A DNA stretch of 64,000 nt from Hoeflea_A sp965228435 (GTDB taxonomy: Bacteria; Pseudomonadota; Alphaproteobacteria; Rhizobiales; Rhizobiaceae), in the NCBI GenBank assembly GCA_965228435.1, contig OZ245818.1, forward strand, positions 4,154,001 to 4,218,000, written 5' to 3'. Below, piece after piece: positions 26,649 through 36,383 of this stretch (its first letter is position 1; the number at the start of each line of letters is the position of its first letter). The position numbers and the translations under genes are program-made. Below the pieces are notes generated by a model. It saw nothing but the letters and a program-made list of their open reading frames with translations, made no database searches and was not told the origin of the DNA.

Positions 26649-27002
26649 ATGAACAACCGAATTTTTCCGGTGATAGTGGCGGCGGCACTTGCCGGCTGCG
26701 CGACGCAACCCGAACAAATCAAAGGCACCTACGTGTCACCATCGATCTATTCCAGACATTCGTGCGCTGAAATCATTTCTGAAAGGAAGGCGATCGCCAA
26801 AAAGGTTGAGGAAGTCTCTGGAGAGCAGAAGAAAAAGGCCTCTGGCGATGCCGTTGCCGTGGGCGTGGGGGTCGTCATTTTCTGGCCCGCGCTTTTTCTC
26901 CTGGCAGCCGGGGAGGACAAGAAAGCCGAACTTGCTGCACTCAAGGGTAACTACGACGCCTTGACTGCCGAGGGCATCAAAAGGAAGTGCTTTTCGGCTT
27001 AG
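26649..27002 (+). CDS. small lipoprotein
   Basis: 117 aa. The lipobox LAGC at residues about 14-17 follows a short signal (MNNRIFPVIVAAA), so lipidation at Cys17 is predicted. The mature part has a helical Lys/Glu-rich segment (ERKAIAKKVEEVSGEQKKKA), a hydrophobic segment (AVAVGVGVVIFWPALFLLAAG), and a second charged helix. Two further Cys lie near residues 38 and 115. A purine-rich GAAGAGGGGAC site precedes the ATG. No function can be assigned; similar small envelope lipoproteins are common in the order. Confidence 0.78.
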   Translation: MNNRIFPVIVAAALAGCATQPEQIKGTYVSPSIYSRHSCAEIISERKAIAKKVEEVSGEQKKKASGDAVAVGVGVVIFWPALFLLAAGEDKKAELAALKGNYDALTAEGIKRKCFSA

Positions 27003-27063
27003 TCCTGTCCTTATCGGTTCGGAGTGTCGGGTGATTTCGCAACAGCGATGGGCGTCCAATAGT

Positions 27064-28290
27064 CTAAAGCCGCGAGCGCACCACACGACCGCCCTTCATC
27101 ACCAGGGCCACCGTTTGGCTGGAATGGACGAAGACCGACAGGTCTTTCAGGGGATCGCCGTCGACGACGATCATGTCGGCAAGCGCCTCCGGGGCGATGA
27201 CGCCCAGTTTGCCCTTGGCCTGGACAATCTCGGCATTGATTGAGGTGGCAGAGCGCAACACGTCGATAGCCGGCTGGACCTCGCCGCGAAGCATCAACTC
27301 GCGGCCCTGGGTTTTGACGAATTCATGGCCGTGCAGGTCGCAACCGAGCCCGAGTTTCACGCCGGCGGAGGCGCAGGCTTCGATCGCTTCCAGAGACTTG
27401 CGGTTGACCGCGCCGACCTTTTCGGCGGCAGACGCAGGCAGTCCAAGCTCCTTGGCGTTTTCGGCGATCAGTTTTCCGGCAGACAGAGTTGGTACGACAT
27501 AGGCGCCCGCTGCCGCGATCATTTTTGCTGTTTCCGCTTCGATCAGGCTTCCATGTTCAATGGTGCGTACGCCCAGCCGCAGGCAGCGGCGAGCCGCGTC
27601 ATCCGTGTGGCAATGGGCCATGACGTAGGAGTTGCGACGATCTGCTTCCTCGACCGCGACGGCGATTTCCTCGTCGGAGAAATGCGGCATGTCGAGGGGC
27701 GCCAGATCGGTGGACACACCGCCGGAGACGAAGATCTTGATCTGTGTGGCGCCCTTGCGGAACTCCTCGCGCGCGGCCTTGCGCACCTCGTCGGGTCCGT
27801 CGACCGCCTGGGTGACAATGCCGGAATAGGCGCAGCCGCAGGGTTCGACAAAATCCCGTCGGCGCATGTCGCCATGACCACCGGTCTGGGTAAGCGCCTT
27901 TCCCGGATAGAAAAAGCGGGGGCCCTCGATCAGGCCCTCGTCGATGGCCAGCTTCAGCCCGAGCTCGCCGCCGCCGGCATCGCGCAGCGTGGTGTAACCG
28001 CGATCGAGCGCGCCCGACAGGAGCCGCGCCGCGTGGGCACTGAGCAGGGCCGGGGGCATGCGGTCGGTGCCGTAGAAATCGTAGCTCGGCGTGTTGGCAT
28101 GGTAGTGCGCGTCGATGAGGCCGGGCATCAGAAAGCGCCGGCCGATGTCAATGCGATGGGCATCGGGAAAAGCGAGATTTTCCCCGATCTCGCGAATGAC
28201 GCCGTCGACGCTCAGCACGTCGATGGGTTCGAGGATTTCATCGGACACGCCATCGAAAAGGCGAGCATTGGCGAGGATCGTTGCGGTCAT
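27064..28290 (-). CDS. metal-dependent amidohydrolase (imidazolonepropionase/prolidase-like)
   Basis: 408 aa from the ATG at 28288-28290, which has GGAGG upstream. Amidohydrolase motifs are complete: MPGLIDAHYHAN (H-x-H metal pair), Lys in TQIKIFVSGGV, VMAHCHTD, TIEHGSLI, and the late Asp in LGLGCDLHGHEF. The C-terminal GVIAPEALADMIVVDGDPLKDL is typical of cytosolic hydrolases acting on amides, lactams or dipeptides. It lies 55 bp downstream of the adenylate cyclase on the same strand and may be its operon partner, or an enzyme for the ligand sensed by that operon. Confidence 0.9.
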   Translation of the reverse strand: MTATILANARLFDGVSDEILEPIDVLSVDGVIREIGENLAFPDAHRIDIGRRFLMPGLIDAHYHANTPSYDFYGTDRMPPALLSAHAARLLSGALDRGYTTLRDAGGGELGLKLAIDEGLIEGPRFFYPGKALTQTGGHGDMRRRDFVEPCGCAYSGIVTQAVDGPDEVRKAAREEFRKGATQIKIFVSGGVSTDLAPLDMPHFSDEEIAVAVEEADRRNSYVMAHCHTDDAARRCLRLGVRTIEHGSLIEAETAKMIAAAGAYVVPTLSAGKLIAENAKELGLPASAAEKVGAVNRKSLEAIEACASAGVKLGLGCDLHGHEFVKTQGRELMLRGEVQPAIDVLRSATSINAEIVQAKGKLGVIAPEALADMIVVDGDPLKDLSVFVHSSQTVALVMKGGRVVRSRL

Positions 28291-28345
28291 GTGATTTGCC
28301 TCCGGCCTCACTATCGGCGGCTCGGTCGAGCCGATCAAGCCGCGT

Positions 28346-31222
28346 TCAGTCGCGATTGCCGAGCTTGTCCATCACTTCACGCAGCAATGCGGCGGCCTGT
28401 TTGCGATCGTCATCCGTCATCGATTCGAGATCCAGATCGACGGCCAGCTTTCCGCGTCGCTCGGAAATGCGGCTGGCTGAATCGTCCCCGGTTTCGACCA
28501 CATAGGTCTTGACCGGATAAGCCATCCCTTTCATCCGAACGGTCTCGTGTTCGCGACAGGTGATCTCGTCGCGCACCAGCGAATGGGTTTCCCCGGTGAT
28601 CAGGATTGAGCCGGCTTCGGCGGCGTTTTCCAGTCGCGAAGCAAGGTTCACCGTGCCACCGATGATGGTGTAATCCATGCGGTCTTCGCTGCCGAAATTG
28701 CCGACCGTACAGAAGCCGGTGGCGATGCCGATGCGGCACTTCAGCTCCTCGGTCAGCCCGTGTTCGGTCCAACGCACGGACAATTCTCCCAGCCGCTTCT
28801 GCATGGCGATGGCCATGCGCACACAGGCCAGTGCATCCTCACGCAGGCCGCGCGACACCGGGTCGCCGAAGAAGATCATGATGGCGTCGCCGACATATTT
28901 GTCGATGGTGGCACCGTGCTCGAGAGCGATCTTCGACATCTCCGTCAGATACTCGTTGAGCAGCTGCGACATGTCTTCCGATTCCAGCCGGTCGGCGGTT
29001 TCGGTGAAGCCTTCCAGATCGCTGAAGAACACCGTCAGTTTCTTGCGCTGGCTGGCGACGATGGCCGATTGCTCGCCGGTGAAGATCGACTGGTAGACCT
29101 GTGGCGACAGGTACTTTGACAACTGGCTGGAGAGCTGTTCCAGCGCCCTCGATTTTTCGGCCAGCTCGTTTTCTCGCTCTTTCAGTTCGGTAATATCCGA
29201 GTAGACGGCAACAATGCCGCCCTCGGCAGTCTTGCGTTCGCTGACCATGATCCAGATGCCGTCGACCCGCTGCATGATGTGCGGCGGACCGGGATTGAGA
29301 TGGCGGGCAATGCGACTGGACAGCCAATCGGTTTCGCGGCCGCGGGCCTCTTCGATGAAACCGGCGTCGAGGGCGCGCCGCACGATCTGCTCGAAGGTCA
29401 TGCCGGGCTCGATTTCGTCGGCGATCTCCGGATGAACCAGGGTGCCATATTTGTGGTTGGCGACCACCAGCCGATCGTCGCGGTCGTAGAGCGAAAAGGC
29501 CTCGGAGATGCTTTCGATGGCGTCCGACAGGCGGCGCCGGGCGGTCTCTATTTCGCGCAGGTTGGATTCCTGCACTTCGATGGTGATGTCGCGAAAAACA
29601 CCCAGCGCATGGGCCATATGTCCCAACTCGTCTCTGCGGTCGCGACCCGGGATATCGACATCCGTATCGCCGGCGGCCAGCCGGGTCATGGCTTCCGTGG
29701 TCTGTTCGATCGGCCGGATCAGACGCGGCCCGACGAAGGACAGAACCACCAGCAGACCGCACAGGACACTGGCAGCCGAGATTGCCAGCATGACCACCTT
29801 GCTGTTGTCGATGACCTGGCGGGCCTGGACCGCACTGGCGTCGCTCATGGATTCCGCTATGCGCACCAGTTCGGCGACCGACCGGCCGAGAGCGATGGAT
29901 TGCTCGCCGATGGCATCAACCGCCTGGCGAGCAGTTTGACGCTCGGCCAGTTGCAGCCGCTTGAGCTGGAACATGCTGTCCTGCTTGCGGCCGAGCCCCA
30001 GCATCGCGCCGGCCGTGGTGCGGATGGGCGACAGGTCGAGCGTTGACGGGATGAGCCGCAGCGCGCGGTCCATCTGGCCGGCGGCTGCGTCGAAACGCTC
30101 GCTCAACGGTGCCAGCAATGCAGCGTCCGAGGCGTTGACCGCCTCGCGCAGAATGCCGGCGGCCAGGTTTCCCTCGGCGCGCAGCGACAACAGGTGCAGC
30201 AATGTCAGCGAGCCGGTGTCGACCAGCTCGGTCATCGCCGCTGCCTGACCGCCGGTGATCGCCTGGGTTTCCGCCAACAGGGCTTCCCGGGTCTCGCCTA
30301 TTTTCGGTTCGATCCGGTCGACGAATGCCTTGTGCGCGGCGGCCAGAGCCAACAGTGTGTCGGGTGTGGGGGCAGTGCCACGCCCCTGGATTTCGGTTTC
30401 GAGCAAGGCACGGCCGGCCTGCTGCAAAGGGTCGTCGGAGGCACCTGACAGGCCGTCGAGCCCTGCCGCAAAGGTTCTTTCCGCCTGCTGCAGGGCCGCG
30501 TCGACCGGATTGCCGGCGTCGCCCTCATCGTGAGCAAGCGCTTCGCGCAGCAGACCGACCAGCAAATTGCCATCGGCTTTCAATGCGGTCAGTCTCGCAA
30601 GGCGTTCGGTACCGCTTTCGACCGTCTGGCGCAGCCGGTCGGCGGTCTCCGCACTCCCGGTTTCACTGCGGATCACCAGGTCGAACACGGCGTCGTCGAT
30701 CAGCGGCTCGAGGATGTCGAGGAACTGGTCGTGGAGGGTGTCGAGTTGCGCCGAATTGGCGTCGATGCGTGCCGTCAGGGCCAGTCGCTTTTCGACCGCG
30801 GCATCGGCAGTGGCACTGCGGTCCGCAATCTCGTTGACCGCTTGCGACAGGGCGCCGGCAACATCGGATGCTATGCCGAGTTTCTGCCACCCGTTGATCA
30901 GTTCGGCGAGTTGCTCGCCCGATCGGTCCAGAAACTGGCGCCGCTCGAGGCGCTCCTCCTGACTGTTGCTGGAGACAATGGCCGGGGCGCCGGAGGTGAT
31001 GTCGGCGCTGACCTCTGCGATGCTGAGCGCCAAGGTGATCTCCGGAATGCTGCGTTCTGTGACCACCGAAACGGTGCGTTGGATCTGACCAAAGACCAGC
31101 CAGGCGATGGCGCAGGCGACAACGGTCAGCGCCGTCATGACGAGAAAGGCGAGCGACAGTTTGGTCTTGATGCCGAACACGGTTGTCGTCTGGTCAGCCG
31201 TCGGCGGGTTCATGTCGCTCAC
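28346..31222 (-). CDS. transmembrane adenylate cyclase (class III) with large periplasmic sensor, HAMP and PAS-like domains
   Basis: 958 aa. TM1 is at about residues 20-45, followed by a helical periplasmic region of roughly 430 residues. TM2 (VVMLAISAASVLCGLLVVLSF) leads to a HAMP domain (RPIEQTTEAMTRLAAGDTDV) and a PAS-like module (SISEAFSLYDRDDRLVVANH). The cyclase domain carries metal ligands Asp735 (FFSDLEGFT) and Asp779 (KYVGDAIM), adenine-type Asp850 (MDYTIIGG), and transition-state Asn859 and Arg863 (NLASR). All catalytic residues are present. The start is a GTG at 31220-31222 overlapping the binding-protein stop (GTGA). The all-helical sensor recalls TorS, which reads a periplasmic binding protein, TorT. 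Confidence 0.92.
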   Translation of the reverse strand: MSDMNPPTADQTTTVFGIKTKLSLAFLVMTALTVVACAIAWLVFGQIQRTVSVVTERSIPEITLALSIAEVSADITSGAPAIVSSNSQEERLERRQFLDRSGEQLAELINGWQKLGIASDVAGALSQAVNEIADRSATADAAVEKRLALTARIDANSAQLDTLHDQFLDILEPLIDDAVFDLVIRSETGSAETADRLRQTVESGTERLARLTALKADGNLLVGLLREALAHDEGDAGNPVDAALQQAERTFAAGLDGLSGASDDPLQQAGRALLETEIQGRGTAPTPDTLLALAAAHKAFVDRIEPKIGETREALLAETQAITGGQAAAMTELVDTGSLTLLHLLSLRAEGNLAAGILREAVNASDAALLAPLSERFDAAAGQMDRALRLIPSTLDLSPIRTTAGAMLGLGRKQDSMFQLKRLQLAERQTARQAVDAIGEQSIALGRSVAELVRIAESMSDASAVQARQVIDNSKVVMLAISAASVLCGLLVVLSFVGPRLIRPIEQTTEAMTRLAAGDTDVDIPGRDRRDELGHMAHALGVFRDITIEVQESNLREIETARRRLSDAIESISEAFSLYDRDDRLVVANHKYGTLVHPEIADEIEPGMTFEQIVRRALDAGFIEEARGRETDWLSSRIARHLNPGPPHIMQRVDGIWIMVSERKTAEGGIVAVYSDITELKERENELAEKSRALEQLSSQLSKYLSPQVYQSIFTGEQSAIVASQRKKLTVFFSDLEGFTETADRLESEDMSQLLNEYLTEMSKIALEHGATIDKYVGDAIMIFFGDPVSRGLREDALACVRMAIAMQKRLGELSVRWTEHGLTEELKCRIGIATGFCTVGNFGSEDRMDYTIIGGTVNLASRLENAAEAGSILITGETHSLVRDEITCREHETVRMKGMAYPVKTYVVETGDDSASRISERRGKLAVDLDLESMTDDDRKQAAALLREVMDKLGNRD

Positions 31223-32403
31223 TCGTCCACCGCCGTGAAGCTTCCATCCGGTTCGATCACCGTCAGGAAGACGGCGTCTGACCCCTGATTGTCGCCCAGG
31301 CCGAAGGCCAGCGGCAGCCCGTCTATGTCGAACTCGACCGGTGAACGGAACAGTTCGAGGAAGGCCTGTCGGGTGGGGTCTTCGCCGAGCCGCGCCAATG
31401 CGTCGATGATCAGACGTCCGGTTATGTAGCCCTCGAGCGCCACGAACCCGGTCTCGGCCTCCGGCGCGCTGATCGACAACGCTTCGCGGAACCGGGCCAC
31501 CAGTGGCGAGCTTTGATCGTGGAACAACGGCACCACCTGCGAAACCAGCACCGTTCGGTTGAGCGGGCGCAGCTCCGCTGCCAACGCCCGGCTGCCGACG
31601 AAGGAAAGCGTGGCGAAAACGGCGTCGAAGCCGATGCTGTCGGCTGTCTTGATGAAGGCGGCCGTCGGCTTGTAGGCGCCGACAATGATCACCGCATCCG
31701 GTCTGGCCCGGCGGATCGAAAGCAGCGCGCGTTTGACCGCGGTTGTGTTGCGCCGGTAGGTGCCGTCGGCGACGAGCTCCAGGCCGCGCTTGTCGAGCGC
31801 CGCGACGGTGCCGTTGAGCCCGGCGCGCCCGAACGTGTCGTCCTGATAGAGCACCGCGATGCGCGACAGCCCGAGTGTTCCGGTCAGATAATCGACCAGC
31901 GCCTCGGCCTCCTGGTCGTAGGACGCGCGCACATTGATGACCGTTGAGAGTGCCGGATTGCGCAGAAAGGCGGCCCCGGTGAAGGGACCAATAAACGGCA
32001 CGCCATTCTTTTCGGCAATCGGCTGCGCCGCGCGCGAGGTCGGCGTGCCGATCTCCCCGGCCAGCGCAAACACGCCGTCCTCGCCGATCAGCCGTCCAGT
32101 ATTGGCAATCGCCTGCTCCGGCTCATAGCCGTCGTCATAGCTGACCAACTCCAGCCGCCGCCCGTCGACACCGCCCGCCCGATTGGCTTCCTCGAAGGCA
32201 GCGAGCAACCCATGCCGAAACGCCGTCCCTAAAGACGCCGCCGGCCCGGCAAAGGCCGCGGACTGGCCGATGACGATGCGGTCCTCGAAGACGCCGGTTT
32301 CTGCGCGAGTTGACGTAAACGATGAGCCGAGGAACAGGGTCAAGACCAGCCCGAACCGGCTGATCCGTGCGAACAGTCTCCAAAATGGTCCGCGGACGGT
32401 CAT
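31219..32403 (-). CDS. Liv-type periplasmic binding protein, probably ligand sensor for the cyclase
   Basis: About 394 aa from ATG 32401-32403. A signal sequence is present (RISRFGLVLTLFLGSSFTSTRA). The mature part has the Peripla_BP_6 fold: RIVIGQSAAFAGPAASLGTAF, VDGRRLELVSYDDGYEPEQ, GEIGTPTSRAAQPI, and YQDDTFGRAGLNGT. No permease or ATPase gene follows; the stop overlaps the start of the adenylate cyclase instead. That makes a transport role unlikely and a co-receptor role likely (inference). Confidence 0.9.
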   Translation of the reverse strand: MTVRGPFWRLFARISRFGLVLTLFLGSSFTSTRAETGVFEDRIVIGQSAAFAGPAASLGTAFRHGLLAAFEEANRAGGVDGRRLELVSYDDGYEPEQAIANTGRLIGEDGVFALAGEIGTPTSRAAQPIAEKNGVPFIGPFTGAAFLRNPALSTVINVRASYDQEAEALVDYLTGTLGLSRIAVLYQDDTFGRAGLNGTVAALDKRGLELVADGTYRRNTTAVKRALLSIRRARPDAVIIVGAYKPTAAFIKTADSIGFDAVFATLSFVGSRALAAELRPLNRTVLVSQVVPLFHDQSSPLVARFREALSISAPEAETGFVALEGYITGRLIIDALARLGEDPTRQAFLELFRSPVEFDIDGLPLAFGLGDNQGSDAVFLTVIEPDGSFTAVDE

Positions 32404-32551
32404 GGCGGCCAATCTAAATGGATTTGCCGCCAAGACAATCTCATAAATTTGCTGGGAGATTCTCAGTGTGAATGGGAAGTGCGGCTATAACCACGAAAGC
32501 CGACCGCAGTCGATATCGGTGGGATCGAAAGAAGGTTGTTCGGCCATCCTC

Positions 32552-33520
32552 CTAGCAATGATGGCACGCCACGAGATGACCGTCTGCGCGTGCCGTGAGA
32601 GGCGGCTCGGTGGATTTGCACAGGTCGGTTGCCAGTGGGCAGCGGGTATGGAACGGGCAACCTGAAGGCTTGTCGATGGCGCTGGGGATGTCGTCGTTGC
32701 CAGGGGCGAATGTGTGGCGCTTGCGCGGGTCCAATGTCGGCTCCGAGGCGAGCAGTTTTTGGGTGTACGGGTGGATGGCGGTGGAAAAGACCGTGTTCCT
32801 GGCGGCGACCTCGACGAACTTGCCCAGATACATCACGGCCACCCGGTGGGAGATGTGCTCGACGACGCCCAGGTCGTGCGAGATGAACAGGTAGGAGACG
32901 CCGAGCTCCGTCTGCAGTTCGCCGAGCAGGTTGAGGATCTGTGCCTGAACAGAGACATCGAGCGCAGAAACGGGCTCATCACAGATGATGATGTCCGGCT
33001 TCAGCGCCAGCGCACGCGCGATGCCGATGCGCTGGCGTTGGCCGCCGGAAAACTGGTGGGGAAAATTGTTGGCCTGGTCGGGGCGTAGCCCGACCCGTTG
33101 CATCAGCTCGGCAACTTCGGCCTCCCGATCGGCGCGGCTGCCGATGGCGTGGATGTCGAACGCTGCGCCGATTGCGTCGCGCACCTTCTGACGTGGATTG
33201 AGAGACGAAAACGGGTCCTGAAAGACGATCTGCATGCGCCGTCGGTGTTGTTTGAGCGCCTTGCGGCCGAAGCCTTCGATTTCCCGGCCTTCGAACCGCA
33301 CCTGGCCGCCGGTCGGTTTGACCAACCCCATCAGGGCAAGGCCGGTTGTCGATTTGCCGCAACCGGACTCGCCCACGAGGCTGAGCGTTTCGCCGCGCTC
33401 GAGGGTGAAGCTGATTCCATCCACGGCCTTCACCAGGCCGACCTGACGCTGCAGGATGCCGGAGCGAACCGGGAAATGAACCTTGAGGTCCTCGACCGAA
33501 AGCAGTGGTGCTTCAGCCAT
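32552..33520 (-). CDS. peptide-type ABC transporter ATP-binding protein (DppF/OppF-like)
   Basis: 322 aa from ATG 33518-33520, overlapping the preceding ATPase gene. Walker A is GESGCGKST, the signature is FSGGQRQRIGIARAL, and Walker B is IIICDEPVSALD. The C-terminal oligopeptide-ATPase tail (PYTQKLLASEP, GCPFHTRCPLATDLC) carries the Cys cluster of the oligo_HPY domain, which often binds an Fe-S cluster. Last gene of the seven-gene operon; partner of the DppD-like ATPase. Confidence 0.93.
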   Translation of the reverse strand: MAEAPLLSVEDLKVHFPVRSGILQRQVGLVKAVDGISFTLERGETLSLVGESGCGKSTTGLALMGLVKPTGGQVRFEGREIEGFGRKALKQHRRRMQIVFQDPFSSLNPRQKVRDAIGAAFDIHAIGSRADREAEVAELMQRVGLRPDQANNFPHQFSGGQRQRIGIARALALKPDIIICDEPVSALDVSVQAQILNLLGELQTELGVSYLFISHDLGVVEHISHRVAVMYLGKFVEVAARNTVFSTAIHPYTQKLLASEPTLDPRKRHTFAPGNDDIPSAIDKPSGCPFHTRCPLATDLCKSTEPPLTARADGHLVACHHC

Positions 33521-34508
33521 GGTCCGGCTCCCAGCAGGCGGCGAAATGACCGGGATGCTTTTCTTCAAAGGGCGGGCGTTCCAGGCGGCAGCGCTCGTCA
33601 GCGCGGGGGCAGCGGGGCGCGAAAGCACAGCCTGGAGGAAGGTCCCACAGCGGCGGCACGGTGCCGGCGATATCGACCAGCTTTTCTCCGGCCCGGCCCG
33701 CGGCAGAGCGGGGGATCGCGCCCATCAGGCCCAATGTATAGGGATGCATGGGGTTGTCGAAGAGATCGTAGACGCTGGCTTCCTCCACCCGTCGACCGCC
33801 ATACATGACCACCACCCGGTCGGCCACTTCCGCCACGACGGCCAGGTCATGGGTGATCAGGACGAGGGCCGTGCCCATGCGTTTTTGCAGATCGGAAATC
33901 AGGCCGAGAATCTGGGCCTGGATGGTCACATCCAGTGCGGTGGTCGGTTCGTCGGCGACCAGGATTTTCGGGTCGCAGGCCAAGGCCAGTGCTATCATCG
34001 CGCGCTGCCGCATGCCGCCGGACAGTTGGTGCGGATATTGCCGCGACCGTCGCTCCGGATCCGGCATCTGGACTAGTCGGAGGGTTTCGACGGCACGGGC
34101 CTTGGCGGCGCGGTGGCCAACCTTGCGATGCTGGCGCACGGATTCGGCGATCTGTTCGCCGATGGTCAGGACTGGATTGAGCGCTGTCAGCGGCTCCTGA
34201 AAGATCATGGCGATGCGTTCGCCGCGGAAATCCTCGACCCGTCGCTGATCCATGGACAGGAAATCTTCCCCGTCAATCAGGATGCGACCGGAGGCCACGT
34301 GTGCAGCCTCGGGCAGCAGCCTCAGCAGCGACAGGGCGGTCATGGATTTGCCGCATCCCGACTCGCCGACAATGCACAGCGTCTCGCCGGCGGCGATCGA
34401 TAGCGCCATGTCGGAAACGACGGCAAACGGTTCGCGATCGCCGCGGATGTGGATATCCAGATCCGATACGTCGAGAACCGGGTCACTTGGCGGGGAGGAT
34501 GCGCTCAA
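33513..34508 (-). CDS. peptide-type ABC transporter ATP-binding protein (DppD/OppD-like)
   Basis: 331 aa. Walker A is GESGCGKSM, the signature is LSGGMRQRAMIALALA, Walker B is ILVADEPTTALD, and the His switch lies in LITHDLAVVAEVAD. The oligo_HPY tail follows (HPYTLGLMGAIP, GCAFAPRCPRADERC) with its Cys cluster. Forms the ATPase heterodimer with the DppF-like protein. The start lies 56 bp downstream of the deacylase stop. Confidence 0.93.
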   Translation of the reverse strand: MSASSPPSDPVLDVSDLDIHIRGDREPFAVVSDMALSIAAGETLCIVGESGCGKSMTALSLLRLLPEAAHVASGRILIDGEDFLSMDQRRVEDFRGERIAMIFQEPLTALNPVLTIGEQIAESVRQHRKVGHRAAKARAVETLRLVQMPDPERRSRQYPHQLSGGMRQRAMIALALACDPKILVADEPTTALDVTIQAQILGLISDLQKRMGTALVLITHDLAVVAEVADRVVVMYGGRRVEEASVYDLFDNPMHPYTLGLMGAIPRSAAGRAGEKLVDIAGTVPPLWDLPPGCAFAPRCPRADERCRLERPPFEEKHPGHFAACWEPDHG

Positions 34509-34564
34509 GCCGTCAGCTCCCTTCCGCGCAATGAATGGATTGCCGAGTGCCTTGCCATGGACAC

Positions 34565-35509
34565 CTACCTTTCCGCGCCGTCCAGGTTGCCGACGATGAA
34601 GCCGTAATCGCCGGCCTCCACCAGGTTACGGCTCAGATGCTGCATCACCATGATGCCGTTTTCGTAAGGAGTCGGGATCTCATCCAGCGTTTCGAAATCG
34701 TAGGGGCTGACGATGCGGCACAAAAGCGAACCGCCGCTGATTTCCTCGCCATTGGGCGGGCAAAGAGGTTCGAGCCACCCGCCTTGGGTGGCGCGGATCA
34801 CAACCATCTCGTTCACCACCGTCTGGTCAGGTGGGCTCACCGTTTCGCCGGTAATGCAGCCGAGGTGCCGCAGCATGTTCAAAAGACCGTCGACCGTGCG
34901 GTTGACGTAAGGCGTCTGGTCAACAATGCCGCCGCCCAGTTCGATGGTGACGATCGACATGTCGCGCCGGTCGATCGTCACCGACTTTGTGGTGCCGCTG
35001 TAGAGCGTCCCGCCCTTGCCGGTGGTCGGACGGTATAGGATCGAAGAGCCGAAAGACCGCGACAGCGCTTCGTCGCTCCAGATGTAGACATAGTCCACGG
35101 TGGGTCGATCGGTGCCGGAATGCAGATCGATGTGAACGTCGATTTTCGACAGGAATTCCTCGGTCAGGGCATGGGCGAGTTGCTGGGTATAGGTCCCCAC
35201 CGGGTCGCCGGGGAATTCCCTGTTGAGGTTCAACTCGTCCAGCGGCGTAAACCGGTGATTGACCGCAAAGGCGCGCGGATTGGCCACCGGCAACAGCACA
35301 ATGCGGCCCTTCAGCGGCATATCCTTGATCGCGCGGAACAGATCCAGAATGGCCTGCGAGCCGGCGTTTTCATTGCCGTGGATCGACGCGGAAATGCCGA
35401 TTGTGGGACCGTCCTCCTCGCCAACAAGTTCATGCATGGACAAAACGGCATCGGTCCCGTCCGCCAGGGTGGTGAATTTGGGTCGAAGCTTGTTGATTGA
35501 TTTGACCAT
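34565..35509 (-). CDS. succinylglutamate desuccinylase/aspartoacylase-family zinc hydrolase
   Basis: 314 aa member of the AstE/AspA family. Zinc ligands are in SIHGNENAG (His and Glu) and HIDLHSG (His). NLNREFPGDP carries the substrate-binding Asn-Arg. MSIVTIELGGG provides the catalytic-type Glu strand. A C-terminal beta domain (about 230-314) is typical. These enzymes remove N-acyl groups from amino acids. It sits inside a peptide-type ABC operon between permease and ATPase genes, so the imported ligand is probably an N-acyl amino acid or related amide, deacylated on entry (inference). A GGA-rich site precedes the ATG. Confidence 0.9.
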   Translation of the reverse strand: MVKSINKLRPKFTTLADGTDAVLSMHELVGEEDGPTIGISASIHGNENAGSQAILDLFRAIKDMPLKGRIVLLPVANPRAFAVNHRFTPLDELNLNREFPGDPVGTYTQQLAHALTEEFLSKIDVHIDLHSGTDRPTVDYVYIWSDEALSRSFGSSILYRPTTGKGGTLYSGTTKSVTIDRRDMSIVTIELGGGIVDQTPYVNRTVDGLLNMLRHLGCITGETVSPPDQTVVNEMVVIRATQGGWLEPLCPPNGEEISGGSLLCRIVSPYDFETLDEIPTPYENGIMVMQHLSRNLVEAGDYGFIVGNLDGAER

Positions 35510-35536
35510 TGGAGTGTCCTTTGGTTGAGCAGGCGG

Positions 35537-36379
35537 TTATTTCTTGCCGGCGTTGCGGGTGAGCTGCCGCGGATCCAGAATGTCGCGAAGGCCGTCGCCG
35601 AACAGATTGAAGCCGAGCACGGTGATCATGATCGTCGCCCCCGAAATGATGGAGAGCCACGGCTCGTCGCGGATGAAGCGGGTGCCGTAGGCGAGGGTCC
35701 AACCCCAGGTCGGTGTCGGCGGCGGCAGCCCGAAACCCAGGAACGACAGGGCCGATTCGGCGATGATTGCGGTGCCGAGCCCGAGTGATGCCAACACGAT
35801 GATCGGCCCAAGCGCGTTGGGCAGGATCTCGCGAAAGATGATACGCAGAGGCGAAGCGCCGAGTGCCTTTGCCGCCTGAACGTAGTTCTGCTCCCGCAAC
35901 ACAAGGGTGGTTGACCGGACGACACGGGCATATTCGGTCCAGAACACTGCGATCAGCGCCAGGGAGATGTTGAGGATGCCCGGTCCCAGCACCGCAATCA
36001 GCGCCAGTGCCAGGACGATGGCCGGGAAGCCGAGGAAAATGTCCGTAATGCGCATCAGCAGAAGATCGACCCAGCCGCGAAAATAGCCGGCGACGAGCCC
36101 GACCGTCGTGCCGATCAGGGCGGCTCCGCCGACCGAGAGCAGGCCGACCGACAGCGATACCCGCGCTCCGAACACCAGCCTCGACCACAGGTCCCGGCCG
36201 AAATTGTCGGTTCCAAGCCAGTGCTGAAGACTGGGACCTTCAAACCGGTTGCGCATGTTCATCTCGTTAACGCCATAGGTCGCGAGGTAAGGAGCGAACA
36301 ACGCGCAGATGACGATGAACAGCGTTATGGCGGCGCCGATGACCAGTGAGGAATTGCGAAAGAGCGTTGGAATGCGCAT
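35537..36379 (-). CDS. peptide-type ABC transporter permease (DppC-like)
   Basis: 280 aa from ATG 36377-36379 (MRIPTLFRNSSLVIGAAITLFI). An upstream extension is rejected because it overlaps the previous gene and lacks family residues. The N-terminal anchor helix is followed by QHWLGTDNFGRDLWSRLVFGARVSLSVG, the DppC signature, and the EAA loop YVQAAKALGASPLRIIFREILPN. Five more helices follow. It forms the channel with the DppB-like protein. The ATG lies only a few bases after the DppB-like stop. Confidence 0.92.
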   Translation of the reverse strand: MRIPTLFRNSSLVIGAAITLFIVICALFAPYLATYGVNEMNMRNRFEGPSLQHWLGTDNFGRDLWSRLVFGARVSLSVGLLSVGGAALIGTTVGLVAGYFRGWVDLLLMRITDIFLGFPAIVLALALIAVLGPGILNISLALIAVFWTEYARVVRSTTLVLREQNYVQAAKALGASPLRIIFREILPNALGPIIVLASLGLGTAIIAESALSFLGFGLPPPTPTWGWTLAYGTRFIRDEPWLSIISGATIMITVLGFNLFGDGLRDILDPRQLTRNAGKK

Positions 36380-36383
36380 CGGC

